Shown here: positions 53,601-61,827 of the stretch, in pieces
Layout: every line of letters starts with the position of its first letter
Position numbering within the stretch: the first letter of the stretch is position 1
Source of the DNA: Aliivibrio sifiae
GTDB lineage: Bacteria > Pseudomonadota > Gammaproteobacteria > Enterobacterales > Vibrionaceae
Length of the DNA stretch: 64,000 nt
Direction: 5' to 3'
Assembly: GCF_002954715.1 (NCBI RefSeq)
Contig: NZ_MSCP01000002.1
Span: 3,010 to 67,009, forward strand
Translations under genes and position numbers: made by a program
Notes under the pieces: model-generated
The model's input: only the letters and a program-made list of their open reading frames with translations
Database searches by the model: none
What the model was told of the DNA's origin: nothing

Positions 53601-56456
53601 TTACCTTTTTTTTTGAGGCAATAACACGGCTTCAAATTGACTCACATCCGTTAAAAAATCACGTAATACGCTATCAACTTTTTCTTTTGTTGCTTTGCTG
53701 TTTGCTTCTAAATTCGTAAACATAAGCGCAGGAGTATTTGTTTCTAAGTAGCTGTGTTCCATTGCATTTAATGACCCTGTATTTGATTGTAAATAGTGAT
53801 CGAACTGCTCAGAGTGCTGTTGTAATTTATAATGCAATATTCTCTCATCTATTCCCTTGTTGCCAATTTCTTTCAACACCTGTTTTGTTAGTATTAAGAG
53901 TTCATCAACTCGCTCTGGCGCACACATAAATTTAATTTGGCCTTCTGCTTGTGCATTATTAATGTTTTGCCAAAATTCACTTGTGACAGAGTAAGTACCA
54001 GAAGCCTTTTCTCGTAGTGTTAGATGTAATTGCTCTTCGATGATCTCACTAGACAGTCTTAAATAGTAATCGTTAGCGCTTGCCCATTTAAGCGGTTGAG
54101 TTAAATAAAGCTCCACCTCTGCACGAGGCTCCCTTAAGAAATATCCCGTGTAACGCTCTTTGGGAGATACAGAAGTCATAAAATAAGGTTCTCTAATTTG
54201 TGTTTTGACCTCAATAGAGGCGAGGTAAGTTGCTGCAAACTTCTCCATTTCTTTCGCTGAAATATCACCCACAATAAAATATGTATAATCCGTTTTATTG
54301 GTTATGTACTTTTGGTAGGTATGGCTAAGCATACTGGCAGTAAAGTTAGCAATCTCTAGGTTTTTTTCACTGTATGCCGTATCAATATTAGGGTAGCGTA
54401 ATGAATAAACATTACTCAAAAATTTATGATATCCATCTATTGTATTTTTATACTGTGAGGTTTCGATTTTACTTTGATAGAGAAGGGCTTCAGACACAGG
54501 GCTTGAAGCGAGTTTTAAGCGAAATAATTCAAACATGCTTGCTAAGTTATCTTTGTTAGCCCAACCTGAGTAACCTTGTTGATAATCAGCTAATACTGTA
54601 GATATCGTAATAGATTTCCCCTGGAATATATGTTGTAAATCTGTTCGTGATATCTCACCAATACCGGTGTCATCGACTAAAATGGTGGCAACCCTTAGTT
54701 GATTGTATTCGTCTTTAGGTATTGAGCGTAACCCCCCCTTTGTTAGAGCTCGAAAATAGATTTTATTGGGCTCGGTATTATTGAATTGATAAACTAATTT
54801 GCTGCCATTGCTTAAACGATATTCGGTGATGTTATGGCTTTCCCACTCTTTTTCTTTTGTTATAGCCCCTTTTTTTATTGTTATATCAGGCAGAAGTGTG
54901 CTTTTTTCGTTCTTTATTCGAAGAGGTTGATATGTCGCTATTACACTTTGCCATAAGGAGGTTAATTGCTCAGCAGACATAACTATTTTTTGTTGGGTCA
55001 CTGGTTGAGTCGTTAGCAATAATTTAGATTGTGGTTCAATAAATGAAAGGAAGGCATTGTTTATATCTTCCACTGTTATTTCATTTAAGAAGCGTTTTTC
55101 AAGCTCATAAATTTTTCTTTTATTACGGTACAATTCGCCATTATTTGCTGAATAAAGGAATTGTTCAACAAGATCAATACTGTCTGTTTTATTTGTCTTT
55201 GTTATTTCGTTGACGTCTTTTAATTGAGCAATCTTATTACTCACTTCTTTTGAGTTAAAACCTTGTTGTTTTAGCTGAGCAAGAAAGGTGATTAGATCTT
55301 TTGTTGCTTCATCATAATTATCTTTTAATAATTGGAGAGTAAATATCGATTGAATTGTTTCTTTTCCCGCTAGTGTTATATCGAAATTAACTGAATTAAT
55401 TGAGCTAGATTCTATTTTCCTTAATTCTTGTAAACGTTGATTTAATAAAAGCGTCGCAATTCTTTTTGTTAAGTTTTCTTTATAGCGAGCATCGCAGTCT
55501 TCTGGTTGGTAATGAGAAAAAAAGCTTAATTCAATCGTTGGAAACGAGATCCCTTGTTCTGATACTGTTGCCGTTCGCCATTCATTCTTGATAGGTACAC
55601 TGTAATTAATTGGGTCTAATGCTTTTTGTGGTCTTGGAATGCTCCCTAGTTTTTGCTTAATAAGTTGTTTAACGTCTGTAGCATTTATATCCCCAACAAC
55701 GATAATTGACATGTTATCTGGGCGATACCATTTTTTATAAAATTCAATAAGCTGTTGCTTTGACATGGTCTCTATTGAGTGTGGATTACCAAGAATCGAT
55801 CGCATTACATATTGAGAATCCGCCATTTCAATCGCAATTTTCTTATTGTGTAATCGTGTTATTGGACCTAAATAAGCACGCCATTCTTCTAAAATAATGC
55901 CTCGTTCGTTATTCAGTTCCTCATTCGAGATTGTGATATTACTTGTCCAATCAGAAATAATGTTTAACGCGAGATCTAACGTTTTTTTATCATTATTAGG
56001 AAGGTTCAATGTATAGATTGTATTTTCGTAATAAGTCGCGGCATTGACATCAATATTTGATGTAATACCAATGTTCTCTAGCTCTGTAAAAAGGCTGTGC
56101 TTTGGGTAATTTTTGGTTCCGTTAAAAGCCATATGTTCAAGAAAATGAGCAGTCCCTTGTTGATCATCCTCTTCATTGAGTGCTCCCGCTTTAACCAATA
56201 ACCGGATATATACTTTTGACTTTGGAGTGTGGTTTTCAGCAAGATAATAAGTTAATCCATTATTAAGCTCTCCGATATCAATATGTGGGATAACCTTTGG
56301 TTTCGAAATATACTTATTGGTTTGATTTAAAATAGTAAGAGATGATAGATCAGATGTATTTTTATCCGAATTTTTTATAGGCTCTGCATGTATATTTAAT
56401 ATCAAAAAAAGCAAGAATGGTACGATGAGAATAATGATGTTTTTTAATCGAAACAT
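53601..56456 (-). CDS. M16-family zinc metallopeptidase (pitrilysin-like), exported
   Basis: 951 aa with a signal peptide (IIILIVPFLLFLILNIHA). The inverted zinc motif HFLEH lies in GTAHFLEHMAFNG, with the downstream glutamate in NERGIILEEWRAYLG. There are two M16 half-domains, the second (about 500-951) without a zinc motif, as is normal. It resembles the PqqL-type periplasmic M16 peptidases in size. It would degrade peptides in the periplasm. Monocistronic by spacing. Confidence 0.9.
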   Translation of the reverse strand: MFRLKNIIILIVPFLLFLILNIHAEPIKNSDKNTSDLSSLTILNQTNKYISKPKVIPHIDIGELNNGLTYYLAENHTPKSKVYIRLLVKAGALNEEDDQQGTAHFLEHMAFNGTKNYPKHSLFTELENIGITSNIDVNAATYYENTIYTLNLPNNDKKTLDLALNIISDWTSNITISNEELNNERGIILEEWRAYLGPITRLHNKKIAIEMADSQYVMRSILGNPHSIETMSKQQLIEFYKKWYRPDNMSIIVVGDINATDVKQLIKQKLGSIPRPQKALDPINYSVPIKNEWRTATVSEQGISFPTIELSFFSHYQPEDCDARYKENLTKRIATLLLNQRLQELRKIESSSINSVNFDITLAGKETIQSIFTLQLLKDNYDEATKDLITFLAQLKQQGFNSKEVSNKIAQLKDVNEITKTNKTDSIDLVEQFLYSANNGELYRNKRKIYELEKRFLNEITVEDINNAFLSFIEPQSKLLLTTQPVTQQKIVMSAEQLTSLWQSVIATYQPLRIKNEKSTLLPDITIKKGAITKEKEWESHNITEYRLSNGSKLVYQFNNTEPNKIYFRALTKGGLRSIPKDEYNQLRVATILVDDTGIGEISRTDLQHIFQGKSITISTVLADYQQGYSGWANKDNLASMFELFRLKLASSPVSEALLYQSKIETSQYKNTIDGYHKFLSNVYSLRYPNIDTAYSEKNLEIANFTASMLSHTYQKYITNKTDYTYFIVGDISAKEMEKFAATYLASIEVKTQIREPYFMTSVSPKERYTGYFLREPRAEVELYLTQPLKWASANDYYLRLSSEIIEEQLHLTLREKASGTYSVTSEFWQNINNAQAEGQIKFMCAPERVDELLILTKQVLKEIGNKGIDERILHYKLQQHSEQFDHYLQSNTGSLNAMEHSYLETNTPALMFTNLEANSKATKEKVDSVLRDFLTDVSQFEAVLLPQKKR

Positions 56457-56853
56457 AATTAGTTAACCTAAGTGATTATTATTATTCGTCATTCTAACAA
56501 TAAAATATTTATGCGAGCAATATCACAAAACCAGTGATTCAGTGTGTGTATTATTTAAATTATGGTGATTTTTGTTTTTACTTTGTAATCACATCGTTAC
56601 TGATGTAATCGTTGGAAAAGTAAGATTGTAGTGATACCAGTAGGTAAATGATAATTAATACTATTTGAGTTTATACTCTAAGTCATTATTAACATTAACA
56701 ATTATCAAACAAATATTTTTTCAGGAAAATATGTTTTTTATAAAAGAAAGTAAAATTAAAGATGTTTTATTGGATTTGTTATATTTATTGACCAATTAAA
56801 ATCGCAATAGATTAATTGCTCCTATTGCGATTCTTTAATTCAACTACGAATTT
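56457..56853. other. AT-rich intergenic region with a terminator hairpin
   Basis: About 400 bases, A/T-rich. At 56799-56833, AATCGCAATAG / CTATTGCGATT forms a stem just after the AhpD-like gene on the minus strand. The rest shows no frame or operator I can support, apart from the promoter expected for the M16 gene. Confidence 0.5.
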
Positions 56854-57399
56854 TTACTTCCATTTAAACTTTTCAAATGCACTATCTAATGGTGTTTTTG
56901 CAATGTGATTTGTATAGTTACTCATTACTTTTTGAGCCATCCCCAAAACAATTTCTAACAATTGTTGTTGAGTAAATCCAGCATCAAAGAAAGCCTGCAT
57001 TTCTGTTTGAGAAAGCTCACCACGGTTACGCACCATTAAGAGTGTTGTTGCGTGCAATACTTGCAGTTTTTCTGTTGGCATTACTTCTCGATTACGGAGT
57101 GCTTCCGTTATTGCTGAATCGACTTTCATCATATGTGCAATGCCAGTATGAGCAGGAACACAATAAGTACAATTGTGTTCTACGTTAATGGTTTGCCAAA
57201 CAACCGTTAACTCATCTGCATTGAACGATGACTCAGTAAATAATTTATGTAGGGTTTGGTAGCCTTCAAGTAGCCCCGGAGCTTCTGCCATAATGGCATG
57301 AAGGTTAGGAAGCATTCCATTTGCCTTAAATGAATTCTCTAAGATTGGTTGGCTTTTAGCTGGTGCTGACTCAATGGTATGAATAGTAAATGCAGTCAT
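56854..57399 (-). CDS. AhpD-like carboxymuconolactone decarboxylase-family protein
   Basis: About 181 aa. The redox CxxC is in EHNCTYCVPAHTGIA with the downstream histidine of the AhpD/CMD fold; a typical continuation is EALRN and VLHATTLLMVRNRGELS. The ATG at 57399 follows AAGGAAAAAATC, so the in-frame start at 57438 is rejected. Such proteins are peroxidase partners or thiol-disulfide proteins in the response to electrophiles or peroxides. Paired TetR-type operators upstream suggest repression by the regulator encoded at 52911. Confidence 0.85.
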   Translation of the reverse strand: MTAFTIHTIESAPAKSQPILENSFKANGMLPNLHAIMAEAPGLLEGYQTLHKLFTESSFNADELTVVWQTINVEHNCTYCVPAHTGIAHMMKVDSAITEALRNREVMPTEKLQVLHATTLLMVRNRGELSQTEMQAFFDAGFTQQQLLEIVLGMAQKVMSNYTNHIAKTPLDSAFEKFKWK

Positions 57400-57468
57400 G
57401 ATTTTTTCCTTAATCATTATAGTTATTGAATGTGTCATTGTGTAGATAGAGAAAACTATAATTTATTT

Positions 57469-57506
57469 TGAACGACTGTTCAATTATTTATTTGAACAGT
57501 CGTTCA
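57469..57506. promoter_or_regulatory. Pair of TetR-type operators upstream of the AhpD-like gene
   Basis: TGAACGACTGTTCA (57469-57482) and TGAACAGTCGTTCA (57493-57506), each TGAAC-N4-GTTCA, are exact complements of each other, 24 bases centre to centre. They match the operator in front of the tetR gene at 52875. Confidence 0.78.
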
Positions 57507-58031
57507 TTTTATTTGTAATTTTATTTTATCTATTTGATAAGTAATAGTTTTAAGAGTGAAAATTATTTATACAAGGATAAAGGAGGTTTTGGTTTGAGGT
57601 TTACTTGGAATTTAGATGGTTTTTACTAATATTTTAAATTTCTTGTTATTGCTTTCTTCAACTTTCTACATTAATCAATTTTTTTTATCGTAATCACAAG
57701 GCAAACTTGTTTTACATGAATAAAAGTGAGGCCTATTTTATATGTTTGAGCTGCTATAGAGAGCAAATATCTCTGTTGTAATAAAGTCAGAGTAAAATAA
57801 TTGCTACCAAGATCTTAAAACGATAAAAAGAAGCTCAAATTGAAAAAGTATTATTGCTATTTATCCAATAGAAAGTGCTAGTATTCTCGCACTTAAATGG
57901 GAAGCGAAAAGGCAATGAATTCAGTTGTATAAAGAGTGTTTACCATTGATGTACAGTGGCACATAAATAACGTTATGGATGGCGTTAGTATGATCAATGG
58001 TAAACAATCTACCATATGTATGGAGCAACAA
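57507..58031. other. Intergenic region upstream of rsgA
   Basis: About 525 A/T-rich bases between divergent genes. A frame from 57936 runs into rsgA but lacks a binding site until 58032. No other coding or regulatory element can be supported. Confidence 0.4.
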
Positions 58032-59093
58032 ATGAGTGAGCAAATTCTCACACTATCACAATTAGGCTGGCGTCCTTATTTTCAACAACAACTGACTCTA
58101 GATGATTTAACCGAGTTTCAAACGGGTCGAATTATTGAACAACACCGAAGCAGTATTATTGTTTTGAGTGAGAAAGGTCAAGTGAGTTTATTACCACCAT
58201 CGGGTGATGATCGTGTTTGTGTGGGTGATTGGGTATTGTTTGATGAAAATCTACGAATTCAACGTGTACTGGATAGACAATCTTTGTTTGATCGTAAAGC
58301 TCCAGGATCAAAAGTCGCAACGCAATTGATTGCCGCGAATGTTGATAATGTCATGATTGTCTGTTCATTGAATAACGACTTTAATTTAAGCCGTATTGAG
58401 CGTTACCTTGCTATTGCAAAAGAAGCAGAAGTTGAGCCAGTGATTATCTTAACGAAAGCGGACCTGTGTGACGATGTGGATGATAAGCAAGACCAAGTTC
58501 AAAAGCTGAATCGTATGATGAGTGTTTACAGTGTAAATGCGCTTGATATGAATGATCTGGTTGCTTTACATAGTTACTGTAAAAATGGTCAAACTATCGC
58601 TTTCTTAGGCTCATCAGGTGTAGGTAAATCGACACTTGTAAATGGACTGCTTGGGTTTGAAGCATTGAAAACTGGAGATATCCGTGAAGATGACAGTAAA
58701 GGCCGACACACGACAACGCATCGAGCATTAAAATTGATGCCTCAAGGTGGTCTATTGATGGATACCCCTGGAATGCGTGAGCTTCAACTTAGTGATTGCG
58801 AGCAAGGCGTAAATGCTACTTTTAGTGAGATTACCGATCTTGCTGAAAAATGTCGCTTTGGTGATTGTTCTCATATTTCAGAACCTGGTTGTGCGGTTTT
58901 AAAAGCGGTTGAATCAGGTCAACTTGAAGAACGCCGTTTAGTTAGCTTTCAAAAATTAATGAGAGAGCAAGCGATTAATGGTGCGAGTGTGGCTGAACAA
59001 CGAGCAAAAGATAAAGCGTTTGGCAAAATGGTTCATGGTGCTATCGCTGATGCCCGTAGCCGTAAAAAAGAATATGAAACGAGTGCTTATTAA
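58032..59093 (+). CDS. rsgA: Ribosome small-subunit biogenesis GTPase RsgA (YjeQ/YloQ)
   Basis: 353 aa: N-terminal OB-fold domain (about 35-95), circularly permuted GTPase domain (G4 ILTKADL, then G1 FLGSSGVGKST, then G3 DTPGMREL), and C-terminal zinc region with a Cys-X7-Cys-His pattern (CRFGDCSHISEPGC). It helps mature the 30S subunit. The ATG at 58032 has GGAG seven bases upstream; upstream ATGs lack one. A perfect parS2 palindrome lies in its coding sequence (58524-58538), read as Ser-Val-Tyr-Ser-Val-Asn. Vibrios often have a second rsgA on chromosome I, so this may be the paralogue. Confidence 0.9.
   Translation: MSEQILTLSQLGWRPYFQQQLTLDDLTEFQTGRIIEQHRSSIIVLSEKGQVSLLPPSGDDRVCVGDWVLFDENLRIQRVLDRQSLFDRKAPGSKVATQLIAANVDNVMIVCSLNNDFNLSRIERYLAIAKEAEVEPVIILTKADLCDDVDDKQDQVQKLNRMMSVYSVNALDMNDLVALHSYCKNGQTIAFLGSSGVGKSTLVNGLLGFEALKTGDIREDDSKGRHTTTHRALKLMPQGGLLMDTPGMRELQLSDCEQGVNATFSEITDLAEKCRFGDCSHISEPGCAVLKAVESGQLEERRLVSFQKLMREQAINGASVAEQRAKDKAFGKMVHGAIADARSRKKEYETSAY
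58524..58538. other. parS2-type centromere site inside rsgA
   Basis: GTTTACAGTGTAAAT is a perfect match to NTTTACANTGTAAAN, inside the coding region and about 42 kb from oriCII. Confidence 0.78.
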
Positions 59094-59114
59094 TACCAGA
59101 GCATAAGTTTAAAT

Positions 59115-59146
59115 AAAAACCGCCCGTCTTTGATTGGCGGTTTTTT
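59115..59146 (+). terminator. rsgA terminator
   Basis: AACCGCC / GGCGGTT stem followed by TTTTTT. Confidence 0.9.
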
Positions 59147-59279
59147 TTGTGCTTATTTTTTGGTAAAGATCATAGCCTGATAAATAGTGGTTATCGGCGC
59201 TATAACTAATGTTCAATTCTCAGTCCCCTCGATCTCTCTTAATATTCTCCTGTCCCCACAAAACAGAGAGAGTTTATTT

Positions 59280-59696
59280 ATGTTCTTCCTCAACAATAAA
59301 TTAAAAGCAGTACTGATTGCCTCTACATTTGTTGTCACAGGATGTGCGTCACCAGCGATGGATGCAGAAAATGAGAATGCAGCAAGAAACCGAGGTGCAG
59401 TTGGTGGAGCCTTAGTCGGCGCTACTTTAGGTGCAGTAACCGGCGATGCTAGGTTAGCTGTAAAAGGTGCAGCGGTTGGTGGTGTAACTGGCGGAGTCGC
59501 TGGTTCAATGAAAGATTTAGAAGACTCTCGAAATAGTAAAGACGTTCAAGTTTTAGCGGATGGACATTCTCAAGATAATCGTAGTGATGCTGAAAAACGC
59601 CTAGCAGAGTTTGAAGCCGAAATTAAAATTCATGAGTTAGAGCAACAATTTGCGGATCTAGAAGAGCAAAATAAACAAGATAATAAAGAAAGCTAA
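59280..59696 (+). CDS. Glycine-zipper lipoprotein (YmgG/Rick_17kDa-like)
   Basis: 138 aa. The lipoprotein signal ends VVTGC (cysteine near residue 22). The glycine-zipper segment RGAVGGALVGATLGAVTG and the repeat VKGAAVGGVTGGVAGS follow, as in YmgG-like and 17-kDa surface antigens. A charged C-terminal helix (EKRLAEFEAEIKIHELEQQF) is likely a coiled coil. It is outer-membrane attached; a membrane-inserting or structural role is likely but unproven. AGAGAG precedes the ATG at 59280. Confidence 0.8.
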   Translation: MFFLNNKLKAVLIASTFVVTGCASPAMDAENENAARNRGAVGGALVGATLGAVTGDARLAVKGAAVGGVTGGVAGSMKDLEDSRNSKDVQVLADGHSQDNRSDAEKRLAEFEAEIKIHELEQQFADLEEQNKQDNKES

Positions 59697-59778
59697 TTTT
59701 TATCTTATCCAATTTAAAAATAATTAATTTAAACCAATTTATTGAATGGATTCGATGATCAATTAAGTGAGATTTATT

Positions 59779-60321
59779 ATGAACAATACACCTAAATTTT
59801 TATTAGTAAGCCTATTTACTTTAGCATTAACTCCTTCTGTATCTGCTTCTATTTTTGAAGCCAATGAGTTTAGTGGTCACCGTGTTGGTGGTGGTTATTC
59901 GAATACCGATTTGATTCTTGATAACCGAGCTTTAGATTGGGGTGATGGTATTAAGTTAGAGTATGGTTATGACATTAACCAAATCGTCGGTATCAATGCG
60001 TCATATCAGAATAATAACGGTAGCAAACATGGTATTGATCTTGATGGTAGTACTTTAAAAGTAGATTCTGATATCGGTTATACATTTCAGTTTGAAGAGT
60101 GGTCGGTAAAACCATATGGTGCGGTTGGTTTAGCTAGAGTGAATGAAAAAGCATCATATGATGGCTATAGCGACTCTTTTAAAGAAATTTCACTGATGGG
60201 TGGGATGGGGGTTCGTGCGAATTTAGATATGGGGTTATACACCGATCTACGTTATGACTTCTTCAATGTAGACCATCAAGACCAAGATCAGCTATCTCTT
60301 ACTGTAGGCTACCGTTTTTAG
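59779..60321 (+). CDS. Small outer-membrane beta-barrel protein, paralogue of the 44970 gene
   Basis: About 180 aa with a signal peptide ending SVSA. Shares FSGHRVGGGYS, LEYGYDINQIVGINASY, SDIGYTFQFEEWSVKPYGAVGLA and a final LTVGYRF with the protein at 44970. It is probably an eight-stranded barrel ending in phenylalanine, as needed for barrel assembly. Its start context TGAGATTTATT-ATG resembles that of its paralogue, supporting the internal ATG. It ends at a clear terminator. Confidence 0.82.
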   Translation: MNNTPKFLLVSLFTLALTPSVSASIFEANEFSGHRVGGGYSNTDLILDNRALDWGDGIKLEYGYDINQIVGINASYQNNNGSKHGIDLDGSTLKVDSDIGYTFQFEEWSVKPYGAVGLARVNEKASYDGYSDSFKEISLMGGMGVRANLDMGLYTDLRYDFFNVDHQDQDQLSLTVGYRF

Positions 60322-60349
60322 TTAGCATAGATCCTCTAGTTTTTGATTA

Positions 60350-60387
60350 GAAGCAGCTCTTACTTTTTAGTAAGGGCTGTTTTTTTA
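60350..60387 (+). terminator. Terminator after the outer-membrane barrel gene
   Basis: AGCAGCTCTTAC / GTAAGGGCTG stem followed by TTTTTTT. Confidence 0.85.
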
Positions 60388-60409
60388 TCTGTAATAGTGT
60401 GTATAAACG

Positions 60410-60423
60410 TAAAGTAAACTTTA
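60410..60423. promoter_or_regulatory. Candidate SoxR/MerR-type dyad in front of soxR
   Basis: TAAAGTAAACTTTA is a perfect palindrome 27 bases upstream of the soxR start. Its position and form fit a MerR-family operator lying between promoter elements, but it differs from the enterobacterial SoxR box. Confidence 0.4.
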
Positions 60424-60449
60424 TATTTACAATAATGCATGGAGTGATG

Positions 60450-60893
60450 ATGCTAGATGAAAGAACACTGCTCACTATAGGGCAACTTGCTGAGCGAAGT
60501 GGGGTTGCTCATTCTGCATTGCGTTTTTATGAGACCAAAGAGTTAATCGTTTCTATTCGAACCTCTGGTAATCAACGTCGTTATCACCCTTCAATGCTTC
60601 GTCGAATAGCCTTAATTCAAGTGGCTCAACTTGTGGGGTTTACACTCGAAGACATCGCAAAAGAGCTTGAAGGTTTATCAATGAAAAAAAACGCCACTAA
60701 GCGTGATTGGGAAAAGGTTGCTAATAAATGGCAAAAAGACCTCGATGCAAAATTACACCAAATTCAATCATTAAAAGAAAATCTAACAGGCTGTATAGGC
60801 TGTGGTTGTTTAAGCATGGAAAAGTGTCAGTTATTAAACCCTGATGATGTTTTGTACGAAGATGGCAGCGGTGCGCAGCGAATTTTATCGTAA
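60450..60893 (+). CDS. soxR: Redox-sensitive transcriptional activator SoxR
   Basis: About 147 aa. MerR-type helix-turn-helix (LTIGQLAERSGVAHSALRFYE), dimerisation helix, and the [2Fe-2S] signature CIGCGCLSMEKC (C-X2-C-X-C-X5-C) unique to SoxR. It is activated by redox-cycling compounds. GGAG five bases before the ATG at 60450 fixes the start. No soxS gene adjoins it, as expected outside enterics, where SoxR directly controls a few efflux or redox genes. The next gene, an 83-aa unknown, lies 123 bases downstream on the same strand. Confidence 0.93.
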   Translation: MLDERTLLTIGQLAERSGVAHSALRFYETKELIVSIRTSGNQRRYHPSMLRRIALIQVAQLVGFTLEDIAKELEGLSMKKNATKRDWEKVANKWQKDLDAKLHQIQSLKENLTGCIGCGCLSMEKCQLLNPDDVLYEDGSGAQRILS

Positions 60894-61016
60894 TAATGAT
60901 AAGAGAATAGGCTGAGATACAAAAGAGTAGCTTTGTACGATAGCAATTATTGCCTTGATAAGATAAAAACCGTACCATTCTGTGATTATCGATTTAGCTT
61001 ACAAGAGAATAGTCAT

Positions 61017-61268
61017 ATGAGCCAAGAATTAGAAATGATCTCGAATCTAGAAGATCTAGAAACATTTATCGTTGCTGCTGAAAATGGTGGTTTCGGTCTA
61101 ACTAATGTTGCTGGTATTGCCATGGCGACAAATAATAAAGATGGTCGTCGTTTTGTTGCGGTATTAGATGACAAACACCAACTATTATTGTCACGCTGGG
61201 TAACAGAAGAGGTGTTTCAAACAGGTCAAGATTTAGTGCGTAATGGATCAAATCGTACTACTCACTAA
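61017..61268 (+). CDS. 83-aa protein of unknown function
   Basis: 83 aa, cytoplasmic, acidic at the start (MSQELEMISNLEDLETFIVA), then GGFGLTNVAGIAMATN and a C-terminal half with short strands (RRFVAVLDDKHQLLLSRWV). No signal, no cysteines and no recognised family. The binding site is weak (AAGAGAA). It follows soxR and has its own terminator, so it could be a SoxR-linked gene, but there is no direct evidence. Confidence 0.6.
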   Translation: MSQELEMISNLEDLETFIVAAENGGFGLTNVAGIAMATNNKDGRRFVAVLDDKHQLLLSRWVTEEVFQTGQDLVRNGSNRTTH

Positions 61269-61288
61269 TAGTAAAATATTCAATTAAA

Positions 61289-61332
61289 GAAAAGGGTTAA
61301 GATACTTCAATTAGAAGTGCTTAACCCTTTTT
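61289..61332. terminator. Bidirectional terminator, first of a twin pair
   Basis: AAAGGGTTAAG...CTTAACCCTTT stem with an inner ACTTC/GAAGT pairing and T run. A close copy is at 61737, on the other side of the 81-aa gene. Confidence 0.85.
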
Positions 61333-61344
61333 ATTTTTTATCAA

Positions 61345-61590
61345 TCAGTGATCTTCAATCGTTCTAACGGTATCTAAATAGCCGATGTACTTATTTATAA
61401 AATAAGGCGGGATGAAAAACACCAGAAGATACAAAGACTCACTAAAGAACAGTGATGCGATCTTTTCTTCATGCGTAAAGTAAGCAAGTAAAGCAAACAT
61501 ATCTAGAAAAATATAGAGTGTAGCTAAAACAATTGAAATAATTAAAGCTAAGCCAAGAAGATCTCTTAGCAAAACTTTGGGTATGGTCAT
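61345..61590 (-). CDS. 81-aa two-helix membrane protein of unknown function
   Basis: 81 aa with two predicted membrane helices (about 10-35 and 47-67: LGLALIISIVLATLYIFLDM and LYLLVFFIPPYFI). No family recognised. It lies between two near-identical terminator hairpins on the minus strand and is likely monocistronic. The start context is AGGGAATAAAA before the ATG. Confidence 0.6.
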   Translation of the reverse strand: MTIPKVLLRDLLGLALIISIVLATLYIFLDMFALLAYFTHEEKIASLFFSESLYLLVFFIPPYFINKYIGYLDTVRTIEDH

Positions 61591-61736
61591 TTTTATTCCC
61601 TCAAAAATGTTAATTCCTATTTAACTTACGCTTAATGTTCCGATGCTTTTTTGAGCTATATCAATATTTAATTTATGGGCGTGGAAAGTAAGATTTACTA
61701 TTTGATAATTAAACGAAAACTAAAGGTTCATTAATT

Positions 61737-61783
61737 AAAAAAGGGTTAAGATACTTCTTATAAGAAAGCACTTAACCCTTTTG
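61737..61783. terminator. Terminator after the M66 protease gene, second of a twin pair
   Basis: AAGGGTTAAGATACTTCTTA ... CTTAACCCTT; it shares its 17-base left arm with the hairpin at 61289. Confidence 0.8.
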
Positions 61784-61827
61784 ATATGTCTAATAAAACA
61801 TCATATATGACGTTTTTAGAGTGTTAA

